Source of the DNA: Bryobacteraceae bacterium | GTDB taxonomy: Bacteria > Acidobacteriota > Terriglobia > Bryobacterales > Bryobacteraceae | Reading direction: 5' to 3' | Length of the DNA stretch: 60,671 bases | Assembly (NCBI GenBank): GCA_019748195.1 | Contig: JAIEPW010000101.1 | Coordinates: forward strand, 1-60,671 | Part shown: positions 40,929 to 50,105 of the stretch, piece after piece | Position numbering within the stretch: position 1 is the first letter of the stretch | How the letters are laid out: every line of letters begins with the position of its first letter | Notes under the pieces: model-generated | What the model was told of the DNA's origin: nothing | Database searches by the model: none | What the model saw: the letters and a program-made list of their open reading frames with translations, nothing else | Translations under genes and position numbers: made by a program

Positions 40929-43607
40929 ATGCTCAAAGCCAAAGTAGAACCCCAGGACGACCTCAATCCGCAGGAAACGTCAGAATGGATTGAAGCGCTG
41001 GACGAGATCATCGATCAGGCGGGGCCGGACCGCGCCTCGTATCTTATCGAACGGCTGCAGGAGGAGGCGCAGAGCCTTGGCGTGCGCGTCCCGGCCAAAC
41101 TGAACACCCCCTATATCAACACCATCCCCCGCGAGGAAGAGCTCGAGTATCCCGGCGATCGCGAGATCGAGCGCCGCATCAAGAGCCTGTGCCGCTGGAA
41201 CGCCGTGGCCATGGTGGTGCGCGCCAACAAATACGACGCCGGAATCGGCGGCCACATTTCCACCTACGCCTCGCTCGCGACCCTGCTCGAGGTGGGCTTC
41301 AACCATTTCTTCCGCGCCCGCTACGGCGATCAGCCCGGCGACTTCGTTTTCTACCAGGGCCACGCTTCCCCCGGAATCTACGCCCGCATGTTCCTCGAAG
41401 GCCGTCTGACGGAAAAGCACCTGGAGAATTTCCGCCATGAGTTGCGCGCCGAACCCGGCCTGTCCTCCTATCCGCATCCCTGGCTGATGCCCGACACCTG
41501 GCAGTTTCCGACGGTGTCGATGGGCCTGGGACCGATCTCCGCTCTGTACCAGGCTCGCTTCATGCGCTACCTGGAGAACCGCGGATTGATCCCGCAGACG
41601 CCGCGCAAGGTGTGGGCCTTCCTGGGCGACGGGGAGACGGATGAGCCCGAATCGCTGGGCGCGCTGACGCTCGGCAGCCGGGAGAAACTCGACAACCTGG
41701 TGTTCATCGTCAATTGCAACCTGCAGCGGCTGGACGGTCCGGTCCGCGGCAACGGGTCGATCATTCAGGAACTCGAAGCCGCCTTTCGCGGCGCCGGTTG
41801 GAACGTGATCAAGGTGGTGTGGGGCAGCGCCTGGGACGACTTGCTGGCGCGCGACACCTCCGGATTGCTGCTGAAGCGCATGCATGAATGCGTCGATGGC
41901 GAGTACCAGGCATTCAAGGGCCGTGGCGGCGCTTATCTGCGGCGGGAGTTCTTCGGCAAGTATCCCGAGGTGCTGAAGCTGGTGGAGCATTTGGACGACG
42001 ATCAGTTGATCCGGCTGCATCGCGGCGGCCACGATCCCAAGAAGGTCTTCAACGCCTACCACCGCGCCATCTCCCACAAGGGCTCGCCCACGGTCATCCT
42101 GGCCAAGACCGTAAAGGGCTACGGCCTCGGGGAAGCGGGCGAAGGCCGCAACATCACACACCAGCAGAAGAAGCTGAACGAAAACGAGCTGGTGTACATC
42201 CGCAACCGGTTCGAGATTCCGGTGCCGGAGGAAACGGTGCAGAAGATCGGATTCCACCGCTTCCCGGACAACAGCCCGGAGTTCGCCTACATCCGGGAGC
42301 GGCGCGAGGCTCTGGGCGGTCCGGTGCCGCATCGCAATTGCGGCGACATCACCTTGCAGGCGCCGCCGCTCGACCTGTTCCAGGATCAGTTGACCGGATC
42401 CCGCGGACGCGAGGTCTCCACCACCGGAGCCTTTGTCGCGGTGCTGAAGCAGTTGCTGAAGCACAAGGAGCTGGGCAAGCTGATCGTGCCCATTATTCCC
42501 GATGAGGCCCGCACCTTCGGCATGGAGAGCATGTTCCGCGAGTTCGGAATCTACGCCAGCCAGGGCCAGCTTTACAAGCCGGTGGACTCGGATGTGCTCC
42601 TGTACTACAAGGAGGACAAGAGCGGCCAGATTCTGGAGGAAGGCATCACGGAAGCCGGGTCCATGGCGTCTTTCTCGGCGGCGGGAACCGCCTACAGCAC
42701 CTACGGCGTGCCGATGATCCCGTTCTTCACGTTCTACTCGATGTTCGGCTTCCAGCGCGTGGGCGACCAGATCTGGGCTCACGCCGACGCCCGCGGCAAG
42801 GGCTTCCTGATGGGCGGCACGGCGGGACGAACCACGCTGCTGGGCGAAGGCTTGCAGCACCAGGACGGGCATACCCATGTGCTGGCCTCGACGGTGCCCA
42901 CCTGCGCCTCCTACGATCCTGCGTACGCTTACGAGATTGCGGTTCTGATCCAGGACGGCATCCGCCGCATGTATCAGGAAGGAGAGGATCGCTTTTACTA
43001 CATCACCATTTACAACGAGAACTATGCGCAGCCGCCGATGCCGGATCGCCCGGGAGTGGTGGACGGCATCTTGAAGGGAATTTATCTCTACCAGCCCGCC
43101 GCCGACGGCAACGCCCAGGTGCAGCTCTTCGGCAGCGGTCCGATTCTGAACGAGGCTTTGAAGGCGCAGCAGATCCTGGCGGAGCGGTTCGGGGTGTCCG
43201 CCAACGTGTGGAGCGTCACCAGCTACAACGAACTGCGGCGCGAGGCGCTGAGCTGCGAGCGCTGGAACCGGCTGCATCCGGCCCAGCCGGAACGCGTGCC
43301 GTTCATCCAGCAGGCCATGACCGGCTACGATACGCCCATCGTCGCGGCCACCGACTACATGAAGGTGGTGCCGCACCAGATCTCGCCTTGGCTGCCGGGC
43401 CGGATGACGGTGCTCGGCACCGACGGCTTCGGGCGGTCGGAAAATCGGGAGCACCTGCGCCGCTTCTTCGAAAACAACGCCGAGAATATTGCCGCATCGG
43501 CGCTGGCGGCGCTGGCCAAGTGGGGCCGGTTCGACGCCCACCGGGCGGAAGCGGCGATCCGCGAGCTGGGGATCGATCCGGAGGCGCCGGAAGCGGTGAA
43601 GGTGTGA
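40929..43607 (+). CDS. aceE: Pyruvate dehydrogenase E1 component (homodimeric)
   Basis: 892 residues, close to E. coli AceE in length and sequence. It decarboxylates pyruvate with thiamine diphosphate and passes acetyl to lipoyl-E2. The thiamine motif is GDGETDEPESLGAL with NCNLQRLDGPV. RGGHDPKKVFNAYHRA and KTVKGYGLGEAGEGRN are characteristic regions. No aceF or lpd follows, so the complex is encoded elsewhere. A TAAAAT hexamer 15 nt upstream of the ATG may be the -10 element. The Shine-Dalgarno is weak. Confidence 0.97.
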   Translation: MLKAKVEPQDDLNPQETSEWIEALDEIIDQAGPDRASYLIERLQEEAQSLGVRVPAKLNTPYINTIPREEELEYPGDREIERRIKSLCRWNAVAMVVRANKYDAGIGGHISTYASLATLLEVGFNHFFRARYGDQPGDFVFYQGHASPGIYARMFLEGRLTEKHLENFRHELRAEPGLSSYPHPWLMPDTWQFPTVSMGLGPISALYQARFMRYLENRGLIPQTPRKVWAFLGDGETDEPESLGALTLGSREKLDNLVFIVNCNLQRLDGPVRGNGSIIQELEAAFRGAGWNVIKVVWGSAWDDLLARDTSGLLLKRMHECVDGEYQAFKGRGGAYLRREFFGKYPEVLKLVEHLDDDQLIRLHRGGHDPKKVFNAYHRAISHKGSPTVILAKTVKGYGLGEAGEGRNITHQQKKLNENELVYIRNRFEIPVPEETVQKIGFHRFPDNSPEFAYIRERREALGGPVPHRNCGDITLQAPPLDLFQDQLTGSRGREVSTTGAFVAVLKQLLKHKELGKLIVPIIPDEARTFGMESMFREFGIYASQGQLYKPVDSDVLLYYKEDKSGQILEEGITEAGSMASFSAAGTAYSTYGVPMIPFFTFYSMFGFQRVGDQIWAHADARGKGFLMGGTAGRTTLLGEGLQHQDGHTHVLASTVPTCASYDPAYAYEIAVLIQDGIRRMYQEGEDRFYYITIYNENYAQPPMPDRPGVVDGILKGIYLYQPAADGNAQVQLFGSGPILNEALKAQQILAERFGVSANVWSVTSYNELRREALSCERWNRLHPAQPERVPFIQQAMTGYDTPIVAATDYMKVVPHQISPWLPGRMTVLGTDGFGRSENREHLRRFFENNAENIAASALAALAKWGRFDAHRAEAAIRELGIDPEAPEAVKV

Positions 43608-43641
43608 GCGGGGCAGCGCCAACTTCGGGTAACATGAAGGC

Positions 43642-43872
43642 ATGATCAGCGTGTCGCGTCGGCAGCAGATCCGGGCCGAAATTCTTAGAGTACTGGAGAG
43701 CCAGCACGCTCCGATGGAGCTTCCGAAGATTGCCTCGGAAATCCGGAAAAAACCGAAACTGAAGGACCTCGACGACCTCGACGTTCTCCACATCGTCCAG
43801 CCAATGATCGTCGTCGGAGAGTTGCAGTATACACCTGGGTTGAACATTGCCCTTCCGACATCGTCCAAGTGA
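43642..43872 (+). CDS. Small winged-helix-like protein upstream of the dNTPase
   Basis: 76 residues. The pattern RRQQIRAEILRVLESQHAPMELPKIASEIRKKP looks like an N-terminal helix followed by a helix-turn-helix, and ends in a possible beta-wing (IVVGELQYTPGLNIAL). This suggests a small DNA-binding or regulatory protein; I do not recognise the family. The ATG follows GAAGGC. The base composition is less GC-rich than in the flanking genes. It sits 34 nt after aceE and 7 nt before the dNTPase start. Confidence 0.6.
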   Translation: MISVSRRQQIRAEILRVLESQHAPMELPKIASEIRKKPKLKDLDDLDVLHIVQPMIVVGELQYTPGLNIALPTSSK

Positions 43873-43879
43873 CGGCGGC

Positions 43880-45154
43880 TTGACTGAGCGATTTGTTCCT
43901 GAAAAGCCCCCGGACGCACGGACCGAGGGCCAAAGGGACCGCGATCGAATCTTGTACTCTTCGGCCTTCGCCCGTCTGGCGGAAACCACGCAAGTGGTTT
44001 CACCGGAGCGCGGCTACGTCTTCCATAACCGGCTGACGCATTCGTTGAAGGTCGGGCAGATTGCCCGGCGGATCGCCGAACACTTGTGTCGAGAGTTTCC
44101 GTCGTCGGTGGAGAAGCTGGGTGGATTGGACGCCGACGCGGCGGAAGCCGCAGGCCTGGCGCACGATTTAGGCCACCCCCCTTTTGGCCACATCGCGGAA
44201 GACGAACTGAGCGAGCTCGCACAGCCCGCCGGCGGGTATGAAGGAAATCCCCAGGCGTTTCGAATCGTCACCAGAATCGCATCCAGCGACGCTCGCGACG
44301 CCAGGGGCGACTCAATTACCGGCTTAAATCTTACCCGCCAAACACTGAACGGCATTCTGAAGTACCCTTGGGCGCGAGGTGAGAATCGCCAGTACCAGAA
44401 CAAATGGGGCTACTACACTTCCGAATCAGAAATATTCCAGTGGGTTCGCGAAGGGTCTTCGAGCGGTAACCGCTGCCTCATCGCGGAAATCATGGATTGG
44501 GCCGATGACATAACTTTCGCCATTCACGACCTAGTCGATTTTTTCCGCGCTGGTTGCATCCCGGTGGACCGTTGCAAGCCACCTGGGAGCGCGGAGCGCA
44601 GCCGCCTTCAGAATGGAGTGTTCCGCCGGAAACCGAAATGGGAGCGAAGTAGGAAGGACTACGAATCCGCGTTGGACAACCTGTTGCTCCAATTTCCTTT
44701 CAAGGCGGACCGCAGGTACGAGGACACGGAAAGCGACCGGGCAAAGCTTTACGCGTTCTCAAGCGCCCTGATCAAGTACTACGTGACTGCGATTGCATTG
44801 GCCGATGCGCCCCACAACTTTCCTCTCCTCAAGGTAAACGCGCAAGCCCAACGAGAAGTCGAAGTCCTGAAACAGTTCACTTGGGAATATGTGATCGAGG
44901 ATCCCTCCCTGGCGGTCCCGCAGACCGGCCAGCGCGCCGCCGTCCGCAATGTGTTCAACTGCCTGATGGACGCGAACAAGACCAACAAACTGCATCTCTT
45001 CCCCGGACCCTACATGGATCTGCTCGCAAAAGCCCGCGAACGCAAGGTCCGGCTCAGATTGGTTGCGGACTGCGTTTCGGGAATGACCGAACGCCAGATT
45101 CTCGGCATGCACCAGTGCCTGCTGGGATTGTCCGGCAACTACGGCCAGGGTTAG
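43880..45154 (+). CDS. HD-domain dNTP triphosphohydrolase (dGTPase family)
   Basis: 424 residues from TTG at 43880 (a TTG eleven codons earlier is possible). The HD metal site reads HNRLTHSLKV, AHDLGHPPFGH and MDWADDITFAIHD, in the order seen in dGTPase/SAMHD1-like enzymes. EGNPQAFRIVTRI and GLNLTRQTLNGILKYPW are also diagnostic. The enzyme removes triphosphate from dNTPs. Family roles range from nucleotide-pool control to anti-phage dNTP depletion. The gene has more A/T in third positions than its neighbours, and it is coupled to a small possible regulator. Confidence 0.9.
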   Translation: MTERFVPEKPPDARTEGQRDRDRILYSSAFARLAETTQVVSPERGYVFHNRLTHSLKVGQIARRIAEHLCREFPSSVEKLGGLDADAAEAAGLAHDLGHPPFGHIAEDELSELAQPAGGYEGNPQAFRIVTRIASSDARDARGDSITGLNLTRQTLNGILKYPWARGENRQYQNKWGYYTSESEIFQWVREGSSSGNRCLIAEIMDWADDITFAIHDLVDFFRAGCIPVDRCKPPGSAERSRLQNGVFRRKPKWERSRKDYESALDNLLLQFPFKADRRYEDTESDRAKLYAFSSALIKYYVTAIALADAPHNFPLLKVNAQAQREVEVLKQFTWEYVIEDPSLAVPQTGQRAAVRNVFNCLMDANKTNKLHLFPGPYMDLLAKARERKVRLRLVADCVSGMTERQILGMHQCLLGLSGNYGQG

Positions 45155-45158
45155 ACCA

Positions 45159-46067
45159 ATGCTCATCATCACCGAACAACAGGTCCGCGAGCACCTCACC
45201 ATGCCGGAAGCCGTCCGCCTGGTGCGCGACTCGTTTCTCGCCCTCCGCGACGGCAAGGCTCTCAACCAGCCGCGCCGCCGGCTGATGCTGCCCACCGGAA
45301 CCGTGCTGCACTCCATGGCCGGCTACTACGGGAAGTACCTTGGCACGAAGGTCTACGCCACCAACGCCAAAGCCGGTCAGGCGAACTTCCTGTTCCTGCT
45401 GTTTGACGCCGAGACCACCGCGCCGCTGGCCATTGTGGAAGCCAATTGGCTGGGCCAGATCCGGACCGGCGCGGCCTCCGGGGTGGCTACCTCCGTGCTC
45501 GCGGGCAAGGATCCCAAGTCGCTCGCGATCATCGGCTCCGGGTTTCAGGCCCGCTCCCAACTGGATGCGATCCTCCACGCTTGTCCCACTATCGAAGATG
45601 TCCGCGTCTGGAGCCGCCATCGCGACAAGCGCGATAACTTTGCCGCCGCCGCGACGCTCGAAACCGGCAAGCTGGTGGTGGCCACCGAATCCGCGGAAGA
45701 AGCAGTCCGGCACGCGGACATCCTGGTCACGGCAACCTACGCCAAGGATCCCGTGCTCGAATCGGCCTGGGTCCCGGCACATTGCCACGTCAACGCCATG
45801 GGCTCGAACAACGCTCAGCGGCGGGAACTCCCGGAGGACCTGATCCGCCGCGCCACCCTCATCGCGATCGATTCCAAGGAGCAGGGCCGTATCGAATCGG
45901 GCGATCTGATTCTGGCGGGTTTCCACTGGGACGATCCGCGCCTTGTGGAATTGCAGGATCAAATCGAAAAGCCCGCTCCCGGCGGGCTTACGATTTTCAA
46001 GTCCAATGGACTGGGCGTTCAGGACGTGGCGGTGGCCGCCTACGTGTATGAGAAGCTTTATTCCTGA
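45159..46067 (+). CDS. Ornithine cyclodeaminase / mu-crystallin family protein
   Basis: 302 residues. The family catalyses NAD(P)-dependent deaminating cyclisation or imine reduction on amino acids. The substrate-side GTKVYATNAKAG, the RTGAASGVAT loop and the NAD motif LAIIGSGFQAR are present, as is the VNAMGSN segment. Ornithine, alanine or ketimine substrates are all possible. It starts 4 nt after the dNTPase stop. It is not linked to the arginine operon. The 3' end overlaps the convergent zinc-ribbon gene by 10 nt. Confidence 0.87.
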   Translation: MLIITEQQVREHLTMPEAVRLVRDSFLALRDGKALNQPRRRLMLPTGTVLHSMAGYYGKYLGTKVYATNAKAGQANFLFLLFDAETTAPLAIVEANWLGQIRTGAASGVATSVLAGKDPKSLAIIGSGFQARSQLDAILHACPTIEDVRVWSRHRDKRDNFAAAATLETGKLVVATESAEEAVRHADILVTATYAKDPVLESAWVPAHCHVNAMGSNNAQRRELPEDLIRRATLIAIDSKEQGRIESGDLILAGFHWDDPRLVELQDQIEKPAPGGLTIFKSNGLGVQDVAVAAYVYEKLYS

Positions 46068-46267
46068 GCGGAGAGCTGCGTATCGGCGTCGCGCCAGGCG
46101 CTGATCTTCAGACGCCGGCATACCCAGCATAGGCCTTCGGACGCGCCCGCGGGCGTTTCATCGCCGCAAACGACGCACTTCACGGTCTTCTCCGGGACCG
46201 CCGTGTCCGTCGCGATCGCCTTGCGTGGGGAGGCCTCGGGTCGCCGGGTTGTCCGCTTTTTATTCAC
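46058..46267 (-). CDS. Small zinc-ribbon protein, 69 aa
   Basis: 69 residues with a basic N-terminus and two CxxC pairs (CVVCGDE and CWVCRR) spaced 16 residues apart, as in a treble-clef or zinc-ribbon knuckle. The start is GTG at 46267. A TATAGT hexamer 8 nt upstream and the absence of a Shine-Dalgarno suggest a leaderless mRNA. The function is unknown. It overlaps the end of the ornithine-cyclodeaminase-family gene on the opposite strand by 10 nt. Confidence 0.65.
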   Translation of the reverse strand: MNKKRTTRRPEASPRKAIATDTAVPEKTVKCVVCGDETPAGASEGLCWVCRRLKISAWRDADTQLSAQE

Positions 46268-46275
46268 CTACGTGT

Positions 46276-46281
46276 ACTATA
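46276..46281 (-). promoter_or_regulatory. -10 hexamer (TATAGT) of the 69-aa zinc-ribbon gene
   Basis: TATAGT on the minus strand lies 8 nt upstream of the GTG start. Five of six consensus bases match and no -35 is convincing. Confidence 0.4.
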
Positions 46282-46317
46282 GCCTGATTCGCGTCCAGGC
46301 TGGCGTCGAAAAACTAC

Positions 46318-46515
46318 TTAGGCGGCCGGTTGCATCCACATAATGTAGCCGGCGTCGAGCGAGGCCTTGCATCGGGCACAGCGCTGGCCCGGCTTCACTT
46401 GAAACCGCTTACCCTTGGGCTCCAGGTCCGCGTCCACGGTGTGGGTGCACATGGGGCAATACACCTTGCCCACCATCTGCTCCGTGCGCTCCGGGGTCTC
46501 GACAGCAGTCATCAT
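46318..46515 (-). CDS. Small zinc-ribbon protein, ~65 aa
   Basis: About 65 residues with two CxxC pairs (CPMC and CARC), the hallmark of a zinc ribbon. A strong AGGAGGT lies 5 nt upstream of the first ATG (46515) and 8 nt upstream of the second (46512). The GTG at 46518 is too close to it. The function is unknown; such proteins are often rubredoxin-like or RNA/DNA-binding accessory factors. It follows the RND permease gene in the same direction after 94 nt and precedes the 69-aa zinc-ribbon gene. Confidence 0.75.
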   Translation of the reverse strand: MMTAVETPERTEQMVGKVYCPMCTHTVDADLEPKGKRFQVKPGQRCARCKASLDAGYIMWMQPAA

Positions 46516-46609
46516 CACGCACCTCCTCGGTCACCCATATCGACGCACGAGAAGGAACACTAGATTCCGAAAAAATCGCGAATCCCGCGATCCAGTTACC
46601 GGACGCCGC

Positions 46610-49600
46610 CTAGTCGCCGTGCGCCGGAGCCTGCGTTGGAACCCGCCGGCGCGCGTACGCCTCCCGCGCCTGCTCCACCAGGGAGTAGCCTACGGGCACC
46701 ACCAGCAGCGTCAGGATCAGGCACAGCATCTGCCCTCCGATAATCGTCACCGCGATCGCCGAGCGCTGCTGCGCGCCGGACCCCGTTCCGATCGCCGTCG
46801 GAATCAAACCCGCCACAATCGCCAGCGTCGTCATCAGAATCGGCCTCAGCCGCACGCGATTCGCCTCCAGAATCGCGTCCCTCAGCGGGTATCCCTCCTC
46901 GCGCAGCCGGTTCATGTAGTCGATCTGCAGAATCCCGTTCTTCTTCACAATCCCCAGCAGTAGCAGTACACCCAGTGCGCTGAACAGGTTCAAGGACCGC
47001 CCGGTGGCGATCAGCGACAGCAGCGCGAAGGGAATCGACAGCGGCAGCGTCATGATGATGATGAACGGGTGCACCAGGCTTTCAAACTGCGCCGCCAGCA
47101 CCATGTACATGAAAATCGACGCCAGTCCAATGGCGATCACCATGTTCGCCGTGGTTTCCTCCAGCACCTTCACCTGCCCCGTCAGCGCCAGCGTGTAGCC
47201 GGGCGGCAACCCCACGCGGTTCATGGCGTCCACCGTGCGCGATGCCGCTTCGCTGAGCGTATACCCCGCGGCGACGTTTCCATACATGCCCACCGAGAAT
47301 TGCCGGTTGAAGCGATCGATACGGCTGGGACCGGTCTCGCGCTCCAGCCGCGCCACTGAGTCCAGCCGGATCAGTCCCAGCCGTGCCGAGGGCACCAGAA
47401 GCCGGCTGAGCACCGCGGGATCGTCGCGCTGCGTCATGGACAATCGCATCGTTACCGGGTATTGCTCGGAACCTTCCTTATACGTCGAAATCTGGTCCTC
47501 GCCGGACATCAGCAGACGCACCGTGGAGGCCACATCGGAGACGCGGACCCCCAGATCGCTCGCCAGTTGCCGGTCGATCACCACCTGTAATTCCGGGCTA
47601 CCCAAGTTCAGGTTGGCGCGCAGATCGCTTAGCGATTTCTCCTGATCCAGCTCTTTCAGAATGTTCCGGGCCAGCCCCACCAGCGTCGGCAGATCGGGAC
47701 CCAGCACCTGCCCGCGAATCGGCGCGAACGTCTCCCTTCCCCCCAGGATGTTCGGGAAGTTCACACGCGGCCGGGCATAAGCCCAGGGACGCATCGCCTC
47801 GCGCACTTTCTGCCCCATCGTGACGATATCGGCCCGCTCACCCTCCGGTTTCAGCAGGACCGTCGCTTCCGCCTGGTTCACCTTGTCCATGAAGCTCGAC
47901 GTCTTCGGAACCACCGCGACCACGCCCTCGATCGCCGAAATCCGCTTCGCCATGTCCAACATCGCCCGCTCGGTTCCGGTCAGAGAGGTTCCCTCCGGCA
48001 TTTCCATCCAGACGCTGAGCTCGGATTGGTCCTCCTGCGGCATCCAGTCGCGGCCGATAAACCGGTAAATCACAAACGTCGAACCGAGCACTACGAAGAA
48101 CAGCGTGGCGATCACCCAGCGGTGCCCCAGGGACCACCGGAGCGCTCCGATGTACAGGCGTTCAAACCACGGATGCCGGTCCTTCTTCTCCTTCGGCTTG
48201 TGCGCGCCGCGCCGCAACAGCCGCGAGCTTAGAGCCGGAGTGAGCGTGAAAGCCACCAGCATCGACACCAGGATCGACACCGCCATCGTCCAGCCGAACT
48301 GGTTCAGGTACTTCTTGGCGTATCCCTGCAGAAAGGCGATCGGAACGAAAATGATCACCAGCGACAGAGTGGTCGCCACCACCGCCATGGTGATTTCCTT
48401 GGTCGCCTCGATCGCCGCCTCCATCGGCGGCATCTCCTTCTCCTCGATGAACCGGTAAATATTCTCGAGAACGATGATTGCGTCGTCGATGACAATTCCG
48501 ACCGCCAGCGTCAGCCCCAGCAGCGTCATCGAGTTCAGAGTGTAGTCGAGCGCCCGCAGCACCGTGAACGTCGTGATAATCGACGTCGGGATCGCGATCG
48601 AGCTGATCAGCACCGTGCGCCAGTCGCGAATGAACAGCCACACAATAATCGAGGCCAGGATGCTCCCCAGCACCAGGTGCTCCTCCAACGCCTTCACGGA
48701 ATTGCGGATGTAGGTGGCCTGCTCCTTGATCACCGACAGCTCCACGCCCGCCGGCAGCGTGCCCTTGAGAGTGGCGAGCTTGGCCTGCACCGCTTCCACG
48801 ACGCGCACCGTGTTCTGCCCCGTCTGCCGCCGGATATCCAGCAAAACCGCGGGTTTCCCGTTGTAGTAGGCGAAGGACCGCCGCTCCGCCATCCCGTCCT
48901 CGACCGAGCCGACATCGCGTATTCGGATCGGCACGCCGTTCACGTTCTTCAGAATGATGTCGTTGAACTGGCTGACATCCTCCACCCGGCCCAGCGTCCG
49001 GACGCCGACCTCGGTGGCGCCCCGCACCATGCGGCCGCCCGGCGTTTCGATATTCTCGCTGACCACCGCGCGCTGAACGTCCTGGGCCGTCATGTTGTAC
49101 CCGTTCAGCTTGTTGATGTCCATCTGAATGTTGATCTGCCGGTTGCGCGCGCCGGAAATATCCACCGCCGCAACGCCGTCCACGGTTTCCACCGCGCGGC
49201 GGATGGTCTTGTCGGCGATCTCGCTCAACTCCCGCTGCGACCGGTTCCCGCTCAGGGCAAGCGTGATCACCGGCTCGCTGTCCGGATCGGCCTTTTGCAC
49301 CACCGGCGGCAGTACATTTGGAGGCAAACGCCCCACCGCGCCGGCGACCTTTTCGCGCACGTCCTCGGTGGCTTCGCCGATCTCACGCTCCAGCACGAAT
49401 TGCACGCTGATGCGCGCCGCGCCTTCGCTGACCACCGCCCGCATCTCGTCAATTCCGCTGACAGCGGCGATCGCTTCTTCCAGCGGCATCACCACCTGGC
49501 TGACGATTTCCTCGGCGCTTGCGCCGGGAAGCCGTACGCGTACATACACGCTCGCCGGGTCGCTCTTGGGGAACAAGTCCACCCCAAGGTCGAGGAAGCT

Positions 49601-49681
49601 GAACACGCCCATTACCACCAGGAACAGGATGAGCATGAACGCGAAAACGGGCCTGCGGACACAGATCTCAGGTAGGCTCAC
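46610..49681 (-). CDS. RND-family efflux permease (HAE1-like)
   Basis: 1023 residues with 12 TM helices in the RND arrangement: helix 1 (FAFMLILFLVVMGVFSF), large periplasmic loops, and the proton-relay Asp pair in GIVIDDAIIVLENI. The SLPEICVRRPVFA start and GTGSGAQQRSAIAVTIIGG at the end are also typical. It expels drugs or other hydrophobic compounds across the envelope with an adaptor and TolC-like channel; neither is encoded nearby. The start is GTG at 49681 with no Shine-Dalgarno. The N-terminal sequence is typical, so the start is probably correct. Confidence 0.94.
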   Translation of the reverse strand: MSLPEICVRRPVFAFMLILFLVVMGVFSFLDLGVDLFPKSDPASVYVRVRLPGASAEEIVSQVVMPLEEAIAAVSGIDEMRAVVSEGAARISVQFVLEREIGEATEDVREKVAGAVGRLPPNVLPPVVQKADPDSEPVITLALSGNRSQRELSEIADKTIRRAVETVDGVAAVDISGARNRQINIQMDINKLNGYNMTAQDVQRAVVSENIETPGGRMVRGATEVGVRTLGRVEDVSQFNDIILKNVNGVPIRIRDVGSVEDGMAERRSFAYYNGKPAVLLDIRRQTGQNTVRVVEAVQAKLATLKGTLPAGVELSVIKEQATYIRNSVKALEEHLVLGSILASIIVWLFIRDWRTVLISSIAIPTSIITTFTVLRALDYTLNSMTLLGLTLAVGIVIDDAIIVLENIYRFIEEKEMPPMEAAIEATKEITMAVVATTLSLVIIFVPIAFLQGYAKKYLNQFGWTMAVSILVSMLVAFTLTPALSSRLLRRGAHKPKEKKDRHPWFERLYIGALRWSLGHRWVIATLFFVVLGSTFVIYRFIGRDWMPQEDQSELSVWMEMPEGTSLTGTERAMLDMAKRISAIEGVVAVVPKTSSFMDKVNQAEATVLLKPEGERADIVTMGQKVREAMRPWAYARPRVNFPNILGGRETFAPIRGQVLGPDLPTLVGLARNILKELDQEKSLSDLRANLNLGSPELQVVIDRQLASDLGVRVSDVASTVRLLMSGEDQISTYKEGSEQYPVTMRLSMTQRDDPAVLSRLLVPSARLGLIRLDSVARLERETGPSRIDRFNRQFSVGMYGNVAAGYTLSEAASRTVDAMNRVGLPPGYTLALTGQVKVLEETTANMVIAIGLASIFMYMVLAAQFESLVHPFIIIMTLPLSIPFALLSLIATGRSLNLFSALGVLLLLGIVKKNGILQIDYMNRLREEGYPLRDAILEANRVRLRPILMTTLAIVAGLIPTAIGTGSGAQQRSAIAVTIIGGQMLCLILTLLVVPVGYSLVEQAREAYARRRVPTQAPAHGD

Positions 49682-49757
49682 GGTGTTATGACGATTCTAG
49701 CTGGTCTGAGGTCACAGGCTGGACGGGTGGAGGTGGAGGCTCGAACCCCCTCACGTC

Positions 49758-49780
49758 GGTGCCAGGCACCACCTGGCACC
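49758..49780. repeat. REP-like hairpin 1
   Basis: A 9-bp perfect stem (GGTGCCAGG with CCTGGCACC) closes the five-base loop CACCA. It pairs conceptually with a second hairpin 348 bp downstream that has the same loop but a swapped central base pair. Confidence 0.8.
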
Positions 49781-50105
49781 GGGTTGGTGGAAGGTTTCGA
49801 TATAACCACCGACACGACATCAACTTAGAACGTTTTCACAAGCCTTCGAAAAGTGCGGTCGCAGCGTACCCCCCTCGATTACGCAGCCAGGTTCCGTGGC
49901 CTACTCGGATCGCGCGAGGCAGCAACCAACAAACGCTTGGAACCGCGATTCTGCGGCGTCTTCTGCAAATCAGGTCAGCCTCGGAACGACGCGAACCCCT
50001 AACCGAAAAGTGTGCCAAACGCAACCGGGTATCCTTTCGCAACCCAGATTTCCACAGGCTAAACAGCAGCACTCACATCAGTTACACACATTCCTTCAGC
50101 GGATC

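Noticed and set aside
45969-45989. Strong hairpin AAGCCCG / CGGGCTT inside the cyclodeaminase gene
   Set aside because: It is in coding sequence, is not followed by a T run on either strand, and its codons fit the family sequence.
49727-49752. Minus-strand sequence resembling the T-arm and 3' end of a tRNA or tmRNA (GGTTCGAGCC followed by CCTCCACC)
   Set aside because: No acceptor 5' strand, D-arm or anticodon arm is found upstream, no tmRNA tag-encoding stretch is visible within 400 nt, and the final CCA is CCC. At most a remnant.
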